Source: an uncultured bacterium
Lineage (GTDB): Bacteria > UBP6 > UBA1177 > JAKLFG01
DNA: 6,944 bases
NCBI GenBank assembly: GCA_938048925.1
Contig: CALITV010000010.1
Coordinates: forward strand, 1 to 6,944
Direction of reading: 5' to 3'
In this document: piece after piece, positions 1-6,864 of the stretch
Numbering within the stretch: the stretch's first letter is position 1
Layout of the letters: the number at the start of each line of letters is the position of its first letter
The notes under the pieces: model-generated
What the model saw: the letters and a program-made list of their open reading frames with translations, nothing else
The model's database searches: none
What the model was told of the DNA's origin: nothing
Made by a program: the position numbers and the translations under genes

Positions 1-834
1 GACCGCGCCGAGATCATCGTGATGCGCGAGAACTTCCACGGGCGGACCACGACCATCGTCGGCTTTTCGACCGATCCCGATGCCTACACCAATTATGGTC
101 CCTTTACCCCCGGCTTCGTCCATGTGGACTTCGACGACCCCGAGGCAGTGGAGCGGGCGATCACGAAAAACACCGTCGCAGTGCTCGTCGAGCCGATTCA
201 GGGCGAGGCGGGCGTCCGTGTGCCGCGCGACGGCTATATGAAACGGCTCCGCGAGATCTGCACCAAACACAAGGTGCTCCTCGTCGCCGACGAGGTGCAG
301 ACCGGCTTAGGGCGTACCGGAAAAAAATTTTGTTTTATGCACGACGGTATCGAACCTGATGTCATCATAATGGGCAAGGCGCTCGGTGGCGGGATGTTTC
401 CGGTTTCGGCGGTTGCGGCGAACAAGGATATCATGGGCGTTTTCACCCCGGGGACCCATGGCTCGACCTTTGGAGGCAACCCGCTGGCGTGCGCCGTTGC
501 GATAGCGGCGATAGATGTTCTCGAGAACGAGCGTCTTGCCGAGCGGTCGGCCGAGATGGGCGCCTACTTCATGGGGAAACTTAAGGAACTTCAGGCGCGT
601 TCGAAGAAGATAAAGGAGGTGCGCGGGAAAGGGCTCCTCATCGGTGTCGTCATGGATAAAGAGGTTCTTTCCCAGGCGGGCGAAAAAGCGCGCAAATATA
701 CCACTGCCCTGAAAGATCGCGGCGTGCTGGCCAAAGAGACGCACGACTGGATCATCCGCTTTGCGCCGCCGCTCGTCATTACCAAAGAGGAGATAGACTG
801 GGCGATGGGGGTCATTTCCGAGGTGCTTGTGTAA
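1..834 (+). CDS. rocD: Ornithine aminotransferase (ornithine--oxo-acid transaminase), 5'-truncated by window edge
   Basis: PLP-dependent class III aminotransferase that moves the delta-amino group of ornithine to 2-oxoglutarate, giving glutamate semialdehyde/pyrroline-5-carboxylate and glutamate; a cytosolic step linking arginine/ornithine and proline metabolism. The frame is open from base 1, so the first in-frame GTG (19) is internal; about a third of the protein is missing upstream. Visible fold-type I landmarks, counted from the first codon: NFHGRT (11-16), the PLP-ring Asp in ADEVQTGLGRTG (Asp97), the Schiff-base Lys in MGKALGGG (Lys126), and GSTFGGNPLAC in the cofactor phosphate region. 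The late motif KETHDWIIRFAPPL is typical of ornithine aminotransferases and argues against acetylornithine aminotransferase (ArgD), the main alternative. It ends in TAA 17 bases before the lipoprotein gene, so the two may be cotranscribed. The aminotransferase family is certain; substrate specificity is inferred from similarity. Confidence 0.88.
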   Translation, partial: DRAEIIVMRENFHGRTTTIVGFSTDPDAYTNYGPFTPGFVHVDFDDPEAVERAITKNTVAVLVEPIQGEAGVRVPRDGYMKRLREICTKHKVLLVADEVQTGLGRTGKKFCFMHDGIEPDVIIMGKALGGGMFPVSAVAANKDIMGVFTPGTHGSTFGGNPLACAVAIAAIDVLENERLAERSAEMGAYFMGKLKELQARSKKIKEVRGKGLLIGVVMDKEVLSQAGEKARKYTTALKDRGVLAKETHDWIIRFAPPLVITKEEIDWAMGVISEVLV

Positions 835-839
835 CCCTC

Positions 840-844
840 GGAGG
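840..844 (+). promoter_or_regulatory. Ribosome binding site supporting the GTG start of the lipoprotein gene
   Basis: GGAGG lies 7 bases upstream of the GTG at 852. It decides the start: the residues that follow this GTG form a signal peptide, whereas any later start would lose it. It sits in the short gap after the rocD stop, consistent with translation within one transcript. Confidence 0.75.
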
Positions 845-851
845 GAAGGTC

Positions 852-2999
852 GTGTCGCGGGGGGTACTTTATGCTGTGCTCTTTTTCGTCTTTACCGTCT
901 TCGCTTCGATAGCCACGGTTTCCTGCTCTTCGGGAAAGTCGTCGCCACATGATGAGAACATCACCGATGACGACGGTGTCGTGAGCGGGAATGATCGCGC
1001 GGATGAGACGATGAGTGAAGCGGGAGAGATGCCCGCCGATGATTTCGATGACGTCCTCCTGTCTTCCGATGAGGATGCGTTCCTTTTCGACGCAGAGAGT
1101 GAGCCGATTGACGAGGATGTTGTTTGTCAGGCGACCTTCTCGGGGATGTACGACATTATCGGGCAGGATGGGATCGGCACTTATATCGGTGTCGGCGAAG
1201 TCCGCGAGACGGGCTATGGCGTCGCTTCGGTCATTCGCACGATACGCTATGACGAGCCGGTGCGCTGGAACGGTTACCGGGTGGCACAAGCGATGACCGG
1301 AACTATCGCGGGCGACTACCGGGGGCTTTACCTCTATTTCAAACTCGATGCCGGTGGTTTTGTGGCGCAGGTAAACGGCAATATGCGTCCGGTTCCGGAG
1401 GTGCCGATCATCGGGCTAGCCGGTCCGTGGTTTTCGGCACCGGGGTGCGGCGCCTATCAGACCACGGTAACGCCGGCGGCCCCGGCGACGGAGGGCGGAT
1501 TTTCCGAGCGTTGGGTATGGCGTGAACCGCCGGGCGATGCTCCGCTCTGGGAGAATGAGCGGGTCGAAATACCGGCAAACCCCGAACCGTCTGCTGCCGA
1601 GAAGGCGACGATCTACCAAACCTACGCTTCGTTCCATGCGTTAGCGACGGTTCAGCCGTACCTCGATCGGGACGACTTCAAGAAGATGGTCCATTACATG
1701 ATCGTTGACCCGACCGATCGCAATTTTCTGCACGACAACCCCGACACGATCCGGGTCATTCAGCGGCCGGTGAACGACTGGACGCTCGCCGAGGCCGAGA
1801 TGCGCCACAGCGCCTTCGCCCATACGCTCGCCGAGAAAGCGGTATACTTTTCTGATGTCGTGCAAGAGACGATGATCAACGAACTTGGCATGATGGCGCA
1901 CTGGAACGATGCTCTCCAACGCTATGAGCAGGACGGCGATAGTCTGCTCTGGACCGGTGTCTATGTCGCAACGATGGCGTGGCGCTACCTGCTCGATCAT
2001 TCCTCGGAGGCCTTCGAACGCATGATAAAATCGCTCGAAGGGATTCTTTTGTGCGTCGAGATCGTGCCCGATAAGACGACCTTTGCACGCACCGTCCGGC
2101 TCCATGTGGATGACGGAGACCCCGAGTTTCACGAGGGGACCGGTCAGTACACCGGTATTGACTGGAAAGAGGGCGGCAACAACGATATGTTCAAAGGCAT
2201 TATCATCGGGGCGTATTGGGGCTGGATCGTTCTCACCGGCAGCACCGATCCGCGGGCGCCGACCCTTAGAAACCGTCTGCTGAATATGCTTGTGCGATTG
2301 CATGATCATTGTGAGATTGCGCGGGATCTGCGCATGAATCAACTCGCGATTTCACTTTTGCTCTATATGATGACCAAAGGAACGCTTTCCGAGGCGATCT
2401 ACAAGAACGAAAGTCAGACCATCTGGAATTATGTCAGCACCTATGTCGAGCAAGGCGGCGTGCCGATCAACGAATATGGCATCAGCGACTGGTCGGGAAA
2501 TCATCTCGGCGTTTGGGAGTTCTTCATTCTCCGTGAGGCGTACGCGGCGGTCGGCGACGGCACCCGCGTCGGCGACCTGCAGGCGGCGCTCTATGAAAAG
2601 GGGGACGCGATGCGGCCGGCGCGGCAAGGGCTTTTCCAACTCATCGTCGGTGCAGTCGGTGTGCCGCAATCGCCCGAGGACATCGCTTCGGGCATCGAGC
2701 GTCTCCATGAAGTGCCGCTCGTGCGCGGCCTCTATCCGGTTGATCGCCGCTGGAGCCCCGATTTCTGCGTCTCACCGATCCCCGAACTCTTCTGGAAGAA
2801 CGATTGGACTACCTCCGATCGTACCCAGAGTCTTCGGGCGTACCCCCTCTACGAAATGGGGACATCGAACTACTACTGGAAAGACAACATCTACAAAGGC
2901 ATCGTCGGCGGCGTCGGAACCGGCGGCGATACCGGTCTCGATTTCCTTGTCGGCTATTGGTTCGCCCGGCGCTATGGCCTCGTCTCGGAGACCGATTGA
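852..2999 (+). CDS. Secreted lipoprotein with acidic tether and predicted helical-repeat domain, function unknown
   Basis: Not recognised as a named family. The 715-residue product begins with a short charged start, a hydrophobic stretch (residues 5-23) and Cys25 in the context ATVSC-SSG, a somewhat loose lipobox, so it is probably a lipidated envelope protein. Residues 30-90 are a low-complexity tether with about 23 Asp/Glu in 60 residues, a style common in deltaproteobacteria-like lipoproteins. Residues about 92-205 look beta-rich, with Cys92 and a Cys in APGCGAY. From about 230 to the end it is mostly helical, with Trp/Tyr-rich turns: LWTGVY (366-371), WKEGGNNDMFKG (438-449) and a similar late element, NYYWKDNIYKG. 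Such spacing resembles alpha/alpha-toroid folds found in glycan-acting enzymes and epimerases, but that is only an inference and no catalytic residues can be assigned. It follows rocD by 17 bases, starts with GTG and ends in TGA. The gene is certain; its role is unknown. Confidence 0.85.
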   Translation: MSRGVLYAVLFFVFTVFASIATVSCSSGKSSPHDENITDDDGVVSGNDRADETMSEAGEMPADDFDDVLLSSDEDAFLFDAESEPIDEDVVCQATFSGMYDIIGQDGIGTYIGVGEVRETGYGVASVIRTIRYDEPVRWNGYRVAQAMTGTIAGDYRGLYLYFKLDAGGFVAQVNGNMRPVPEVPIIGLAGPWFSAPGCGAYQTTVTPAAPATEGGFSERWVWREPPGDAPLWENERVEIPANPEPSAAEKATIYQTYASFHALATVQPYLDRDDFKKMVHYMIVDPTDRNFLHDNPDTIRVIQRPVNDWTLAEAEMRHSAFAHTLAEKAVYFSDVVQETMINELGMMAHWNDALQRYEQDGDSLLWTGVYVATMAWRYLLDHSSEAFERMIKSLEGILLCVEIVPDKTTFARTVRLHVDDGDPEFHEGTGQYTGIDWKEGGNNDMFKGIIIGAYWGWIVLTGSTDPRAPTLRNRLLNMLVRLHDHCEIARDLRMNQLAISLLLYMMTKGTLSEAIYKNESQTIWNYVSTYVEQGGVPINEYGISDWSGNHLGVWEFFILREAYAAVGDGTRVGDLQAALYEKGDAMRPARQGLFQLIVGAVGVPQSPEDIASGIERLHEVPLVRGLYPVDRRWSPDFCVSPIPELFWKNDWTTSDRTQSLRAYPLYEMGTSNYYWKDNIYKGIVGGVGTGGDTGLDFLVGYWFARRYGLVSETD

Positions 3000-3031
3000 G
3001 ATTTCTGCGATCACGAAACTCGGCGAAGAAT
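3000..3031. other. Convergent intergenic gap without visible terminator
   Basis: Only 32 bases separate the TGA of the lipoprotein gene from the TAG of cysS (on the other strand). I see no GC-rich stem followed by a T-run on either strand, so no intrinsic terminator is supported here. Transcripts from both sides may run into each other or end by another mechanism such as Rho. Confidence 0.6.
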
Positions 3032-4462
3032 CTACTTGAACGCCCAGTCGGTGCCGGTGGGGGTATCTTTCACGGTTATACCCAGAGCGTCGAGGCGTGC
3101 GCGCACCTCGTCGGCAGCGGCGTAGTTCTTCGCGGCACGGTGGGCGTTCCGCTCGGCGATGAGGGATAAGACCGTCTCGCGCGCGAGGCTGTTTCTGATG
3201 AGTTGCTTTTCTCGTACCGCCTCGCGAAGCAGCGTGGAATCACCGTGTAGAATGCCGAGTCGCGTGCCGGTCTCGCGGAGCGCCGTGACTGCGGCGGCTG
3301 CCTCCTCGGGAGCAGGGCGCGTCTTCTTGCTCGCGAGCGTATCGTTGAGCGTCTTGCCGAATCCAATCATCGCGGCGATTGCACGCGGTGTGTTGAAGTC
3401 ATCGTCCATCGCCTCGTCGAACTCGCTGAGGAAGGCGCGTGTCCGCTCGCTGGGCACCGGTGAAGCGTCGCCGGCGACGCCGGCGAGTGCTCCGAGTGTC
3501 TCGGCGAAATAGAGCAAGCGTCGCTCGGTCTCGTCGAGGCCGCTGTAGGAGAAATCTATCGGTGTCCGGTAGTGTGTCGAGAGCATGAACAGGCGCACCA
3601 CTTCGGGATGATAGCGTTCGAGGAGGTCATCTACCGTGATGAAGTTGCCGAGCGACTTCGACATCTTCTCTCCTTCGACCGTGAGAAATCCGTTGTGCAC
3701 CCAGTATTTCACGAACGGCTTGCCGGTCGCCGCTTCCGATTGAGCGATCTCGTTTTCGTGGTGCGGGAAGATGAGATCGCGGCCGCCGGCGTGCATATCG
3801 AAACTCTCACCGAGGTAGCGCATGCCCATCGCCGAACATTCGATGTGCCATCCCGGACGTCCCCTGCCCCACGGAGAATCCCACCACGGCTCGCCCGGCT
3901 TTGCCGCTTTCCACAGGGCGAAGTCGAGCGGATCGCGCTTGCCCGGCTCCGGCTCGACCCGGGTGCCGGAACGGAGTTCCTCGATGTTCCGGTTAGAGAG
4001 TTTTCCATAGCCGGGAAACTTGCCGACGGAGAAGTAAACCGAGCCGTCGTCGGTTGCATAGGCGAATCCGTTAGCGACGAGTTTCCCGACCAGCGCGATG
4101 ATGTCGGGGATGTGTTCGGTCGCCTTCGGCTCGACATCGGGCCGCAGGCAGCCGAGCGCGTCAACGGCCCGGTAGAATGCCGCAATGTTCTCGGCTGAAA
4201 GTTCCTCACAGGAGATACCTCGCTCGTTCGCTCGCTGAATTATCTTGTCGTCCACATCGGTGAAGTTGCGCACATAGGTAACGGTATAGCCGCGGTGACG
4301 CAGATGGCGGACAATGGTGTCTATCGCGATCTCCTTGCGTGCGTGGCCAATGTGCGGCTTGTCATAGACCGTCATGCCGCAGGCATAGATGCCGATGTGG
4401 TCCCCAGCGAGCGGTATCAGATCTTCCTTCTTTTCGGAGAGCGTGTTGTAGAGGCGGATCAT
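3032..4462 (-). CDS. cysS: Cysteinyl-tRNA synthetase
   Basis: Class I aminoacyl-tRNA synthetase that activates cysteine with ATP and charges tRNA-Cys in the cytosol. At 476 residues it is close to the usual length (about 460 in E. coli). Key motifs are intact: PHIGHA (HIGH at 37-40), the KMSKS loop at 266-270, and Zn ligands Cys28, Cys209 (WHIECSAM), His234 and Glu238 (PHHENE), which share the E. coli numbering. Other conserved stretches are the FTDVDDKII segment and the C-terminal helical tRNA-binding region. The ATG start is preceded on the minus strand by GGAG about 7 bases upstream and by a good promoter. The gene converges on the lipoprotein gene with 32 bases between stops and is divergent from nrdD. 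It ends in TAG. Nothing suggests decay or transfer. Confidence 0.98.
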   Translation of the reverse strand: MIRLYNTLSEKKEDLIPLAGDHIGIYACGMTVYDKPHIGHARKEIAIDTIVRHLRHRGYTVTYVRNFTDVDDKIIQRANERGISCEELSAENIAAFYRAVDALGCLRPDVEPKATEHIPDIIALVGKLVANGFAYATDDGSVYFSVGKFPGYGKLSNRNIEELRSGTRVEPEPGKRDPLDFALWKAAKPGEPWWDSPWGRGRPGWHIECSAMGMRYLGESFDMHAGGRDLIFPHHENEIAQSEAATGKPFVKYWVHNGFLTVEGEKMSKSLGNFITVDDLLERYHPEVVRLFMLSTHYRTPIDFSYSGLDETERRLLYFAETLGALAGVAGDASPVPSERTRAFLSEFDEAMDDDFNTPRAIAAMIGFGKTLNDTLASKKTRPAPEEAAAAVTALRETGTRLGILHGDSTLLREAVREKQLIRNSLARETVLSLIAERNAHRAAKNYAAADEVRARLDALGITVKDTPTGTDWAFK

Positions 4463-4498
4463 GTGATTCTCCGGATATGCTTATTCATACAAAACGAG

Positions 4499-4526
4499 AG
4501 TATAGTGGCTGGTTCCGATCTGTCAA
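4499..4526 (-). promoter_or_regulatory. Sigma-70-type promoter of cysS
   Basis: Read on the minus strand, a perfect -35 hexamer TTGACA (4521-4526) is followed after 16 bases by TATACT (4499-4504), one mismatch from the consensus -10. Transcription would start near 4490-4493, giving a leader of roughly 30 bases that contains the GGAG ribosome site. That leader is too short for a T-box or other large riboswitch. Confidence 0.75.
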
Positions 4527-4683
4527 ATCGCAGATGGCAAACGGCGAATATTCTGTGACGCAACAATAACTAAACAATATCTTAACTGTTCGAAACAATG
4601 AAGATTTTTTCCTTCAAAACGGATGTCGTGGCTCCTAATAACTAACCGAACGATTTTGTTTGTGAAAAAATACCGCGGAATAG
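4527..4683. other. AT-rich spacer between the divergent promoters, no feature recognised
   Basis: About 157 bases, clearly more AT-rich than the flanking genes. I find no convincing gene or RNA. It contains a 9-mer direct repeat AATAACTAA (4565-4573 and 4637-4645) and a small inverted repeat TGAAG/CTTCA around a T-run (4599-4616). Both are weak and could be chance in AT-rich DNA. Upstream activator sites are possible but cannot be named. Confidence 0.5.
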
Positions 4684-4714
4684 TTGACTCTCCCCAGCGA
4701 TAGCGTACTATACT
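4684..4714 (+). promoter_or_regulatory. Probable promoter of the nrdD operon
   Basis: TTGACT (4684-4689) with TATACT (4709-4714) spaced 19 bases, or with the overlapping TACTAT (4706-4711) spaced 16. The -10 TATACT is identical to that of the cysS promoter, which supports the first reading, although 19 bases is a long spacer and might make basal activity weak. The start of transcription would fall near 4720-4722, immediately before the predicted NrdR site, leaving a leader of about 70 bases. Confidence 0.6.
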
Positions 4715-4716
4715 CC

Positions 4717-4744
4717 TTGCACCCCACAATATGTTGTGGTGCAA
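4717..4744. repeat. Imperfect inverted repeat around the predicted nrdD operator
   Basis: The arms TTGCACC...ACAA and TTGT...GGTGCAA are complementary except for two extra C residues in the left arm, with a four-base centre TATG. The repeat extends the 16-bp operator-like palindrome outwards by several bases on each side. Because it begins at about the predicted transcription start, the 5' end of the mRNA could also fold into this hairpin. Confidence 0.7.
4724..4739. promoter_or_regulatory. Predicted NrdR box (ribonucleotide reductase repressor site)
   Basis: CCACAATATGTTGTGG is a palindrome with a single mismatched pair and agrees at 13 of 16 positions with the NrdR-box consensus as I recall it (aCaCwAtATaTwGtgt). 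NrdR is a Zn-ribbon/ATP-cone repressor that senses dATP/ATP and represses RNR genes. The site lies just downstream of the -10 element of the nrdD promoter, where a repressor would block initiation. Usually two boxes occur about three helical turns apart; no good partner is visible at that distance on either side. The call rests on consensus match and on the gene controlled. Confidence 0.7.
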
Positions 4745-4791
4745 ATGTGAATCCACGGCATTAAGATAGGAGACTCACGGGGGATAGGACA

Positions 4792-6831
4792 ATGCAATCG
4801 CGTTCTTCGATCCGGTTCATCAGAAAAAGAAACAATGTGCTTGTAGAATTTAACCCGCAGAAGATCGCCGACGCAATCTTCAAGGCGGTACAGTCGGTCG
4901 GTGGAAATGACCGTGTCCTTTCGGAAAAGATAGCCGACAAGGTCGTCGGCTATCTTGAGATTCTCTATAAGGACGGCGGTTACCCCTCGGTCGAGTCGGT
5001 GCAGGACCTCGTCGAGAAGATCCTCATCGAGGAAGGACATGCAAAAACGGCCAAGGCGTATATTCTGTACCGGGAGAAGCGGGCTGAACTACGCCGATCG
5101 CGCGAGGTCTTCAACGAGGCGAACAAACTGCTCGACAACTATCTCACCCGCGAGGATTGGGAGGTCAACGAGAACTCGAACATGACTTACTCGTTGCAGG
5201 GGCTCAATAACTACATATCGAACGCCTTCACGAAGCATTATTGGCTCCATAAGATATATCCGCAAGAGGTGCGGGAGGCGCACGAACGTGCCGATTTCCA
5301 TATCCACGATCTCGGTCTTCTCTCCGTTTACTGTTGCGGGTGGGATCTCAAGAAACTGCTTCTCGACGGGTTCCGCGGCGCCCCGGGCAAGATCGAATCT
5401 CGTCCCGCCAAGCACCTCCGGACTGCCCTCGGTCAAATCGTAAATTTCTTCTACACCTTGCAGGGAGAATCGGCCGGCGCGCAGGCGTTTTCCAGTTTCG
5501 ATACCTATCTTGCGCCGTTCATCCGCTACGATGGGCTTTCCTATGAGCAGGTCAAGCAGATACTGCAGGAATTCCTCTTCAACATGAACATTCCGACCCG
5601 TGTCGGTTTCCAAACCCCTTTCACCAACATTACTATGGACATCGTTCCGTCGGGGCAGACCGCCGAGGATCCGGTCATCATCGGTGGCCAGTTGATGGAT
5701 GCCCGTTACAAGGATTTCGAGCGCGAGATGGATATATTCAACCGTGCCTTCATCGAGGTCATGACCGAGGGAGATGCCAAGGGACGCATCTTCACCTTCC
5801 CGATACCGACCTACAACATCGTCAAGAATTTCGATTGGGATCGCCCCGTCGTCAAAATGCTTTTCGAGATGACGGCGAAGTACGGCATCCCGTACTTCGC
5901 CAACTTCGTGAACTCCGACATGTCGCCCGACGATGTCCGCTCGATGTGCTGCCGACTTCGCCTTGACAATCGCGAACTGCTCAAGCGGGGCGGCGGACTG
6001 TTCGGGTCAAACCCGCTCACTGGTTCCATCGGCGTCGTCACGATAAACTTGCCGCGCGCGGCCTATCTCGCGAAAGACGAAGATGACTTCAGGCGCCGCG
6101 TCGAAAACCTCATGAGGATAGGGAGTCTTTCCCTCGAGATAAAGCGCAAGATGCTCGAGCAGTACACGGCCGACGATCTCTATCCTTTCTCGAAGTACTA
6201 TCTTTCCGATGTCTATATGCGGTCCTCTTCTTACTGGAGCAACCACTTCTCCACGATAGGGCTCGTCGGGATGCACGAGGCGGCGCTCAACCTGCTCCAT
6301 GTCGGCATCCAGACACCCGAGGGACGCGACTTTGCGCTCAGGACGCTCGCGTTCATGCGAGAAGTACTTACCGAACTGCAGAAGGAGACGGGGCATCTCT
6401 ACAACCTCGAGGCGACACCGGCGGAGGGAACATCCTACCGCCTTGCGCTCAAGGACAAGAAAGAGTTCGGCGACATCATTACCTCGGGCAAAGAGGAACC
6501 CTATTACACCAACTCGAGCCAACTGCCAGTTGATTTCTCCGACGATATTTTCGAAGTGCTCGAACATCAGGACGCACTCCAGACCTCCTATACCGGCGGC
6601 ACGGTGGTGCACCTTTTCGTTGGCGAGAAGATAGAGAGCGGCGAGGTTTGCAAGCGGCTCGTGCGCAAGATCGCCGGCCGCTATCGCCTGCCGTACTTCA
6701 CCATATCGCCGACCTTCAGCATTTGTCCGGTTCACGGCTATATCGCCGGAGAGCATAAAGAGTGTCCCCATATGATCGCCTCAGATGAAGTTCGGACGAC
6801 TGCGACAGTGCAACCATCTGCGATAAACTGA
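4792..6831 (+). CDS. nrdD: Anaerobic (class III) ribonucleoside-triphosphate reductase, large chain lacking the glycyl-radical domain
   Basis: Reduces ribonucleotides to deoxyribonucleotides by radical chemistry under anoxia. Residues about 8-100 are an ATP-cone (FNPQKIADAI ... AKAYILYREKR), the allosteric activity switch. The ten-stranded barrel follows: HIHDL (170-174), Cys181-Cys182 in VYCCGWD, and Cys386-Cys387 in SMCCRLRLD, where Cys387, before Arg as in the family's GCR motif, is the likely thiyl-radical residue. Then come NPLTGSIGVV-TINLP (407-421) and a C-terminal zinc region: Cys645-x2-His648 and Cys658-Pro-His. In intact relatives this continues as CPxCG and then the RVxGY radical loop. 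Here the chain instead runs for 19 unrelated residues (661-679) to TGA, and the radical loop is encoded by the next reading frame. ATG 4792 is preceded by GGGGGA about 7 bases upstream. The resemblance is to Thermotoga-type NrdD rather than the E. coli/T4 type. Activase NrdG is not in view. Confidence 0.95.
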   Translation: MQSRSSIRFIRKRNNVLVEFNPQKIADAIFKAVQSVGGNDRVLSEKIADKVVGYLEILYKDGGYPSVESVQDLVEKILIEEGHAKTAKAYILYREKRAELRRSREVFNEANKLLDNYLTREDWEVNENSNMTYSLQGLNNYISNAFTKHYWLHKIYPQEVREAHERADFHIHDLGLLSVYCCGWDLKKLLLDGFRGAPGKIESRPAKHLRTALGQIVNFFYTLQGESAGAQAFSSFDTYLAPFIRYDGLSYEQVKQILQEFLFNMNIPTRVGFQTPFTNITMDIVPSGQTAEDPVIIGGQLMDARYKDFEREMDIFNRAFIEVMTEGDAKGRIFTFPIPTYNIVKNFDWDRPVVKMLFEMTAKYGIPYFANFVNSDMSPDDVRSMCCRLRLDNRELLKRGGGLFGSNPLTGSIGVVTINLPRAAYLAKDEDDFRRRVENLMRIGSLSLEIKRKMLEQYTADDLYPFSKYYLSDVYMRSSSYWSNHFSTIGLVGMHEAALNLLHVGIQTPEGRDFALRTLAFMREVLTELQKETGHLYNLEATPAEGTSYRLALKDKKEFGDIITSGKEEPYYTNSSQLPVDFSDDIFEVLEHQDALQTSYTGGTVVHLFVGEKIESGEVCKRLVRKIAGRYRLPYFTISPTFSICPVHGYIAGEHKECPHMIASDEVRTTATVQPSAIN

Positions 6832-6864
6832 AGGAGGATTCTCATGAGCGTCAAGAAGGTCGCC
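6772..6864 (+). other. 93-base segment separating the two halves of the NrdD zinc motif, with in-frame stop
   Basis: Relative to an intact class III reductase, this segment lies between the codons for Cys-Pro-His of the large chain and Cys-Gly of the small chain. It is exactly 31 codons, so both parts share one frame. It contains 19 sense codons without family resemblance, the TGA at 6829-6831, a Shine-Dalgarno sequence and the ATG with the first seven codons of the second chain. It could be an insertion that was then fixed as a gene boundary, or an old boundary with drifted ends. Confidence 0.7.
6831..6837 (+). promoter_or_regulatory. Strong ribosome binding site for the separate glycyl-radical chain
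   Basis: AAGGAGG, a full anti-16S match, overlaps the last base of the TGA stop of nrdD and sits 6 bases before ATG 6844. The overlap with the stop codon is suited to translational coupling. It is the best ribosome site in the window and argues that the downstream frame is translated as its own protein. Confidence 0.85.

Noticed and set aside
591..1289. Minus-strand open frame across the rocD/lipoprotein junction, and similar ones at 1641-2342 and 6007-6771
   Set aside because: Shadow frames opposite well-supported genes, without recognisable domains or ribosome sites.
3469..3486. Tandem CGCCGGCGA repeat
   Set aside because: Two 9-base copies inside cysS that encode a small Ala/Gly-rich stretch in a variable linker; ordinary GC-rich coding sequence.
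3572..4198. Long plus-strand open frame opposite cysS
   Set aside because: Mirror frame produced by GC-rich codon usage; cysS on the other strand is unambiguous with all catalytic motifs.
4463..4498. T-box or cysteine-responsive riboswitch ahead of cysS
   Set aside because: The predicted leader is only about 30 bases and has no T-box sequence or stem-loop array.
4565..4645. AATAACTAA direct repeat as a regulator site
   Set aside because: Two 9-mers 72 bases apart in AT-rich spacer; not palindromic and not matching a site I know.
4690..4770. A second NrdR box about 31-32 bases from the first
   Set aside because: Windows at that spacing on either side match the consensus at only about 6-7 of 16 positions, no better than chance.
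6829..6831. TGA in nrdD as selenocysteine or as a recoded sense codon
   Set aside because: The lipoprotein gene also ends at TGA at a sensible place, so TGA is not generally sense. The residues around it have no family counterpart where Sec would be expected, and a perfect ribosome site plus ATG follow at once. Kept only as a minor possibility.
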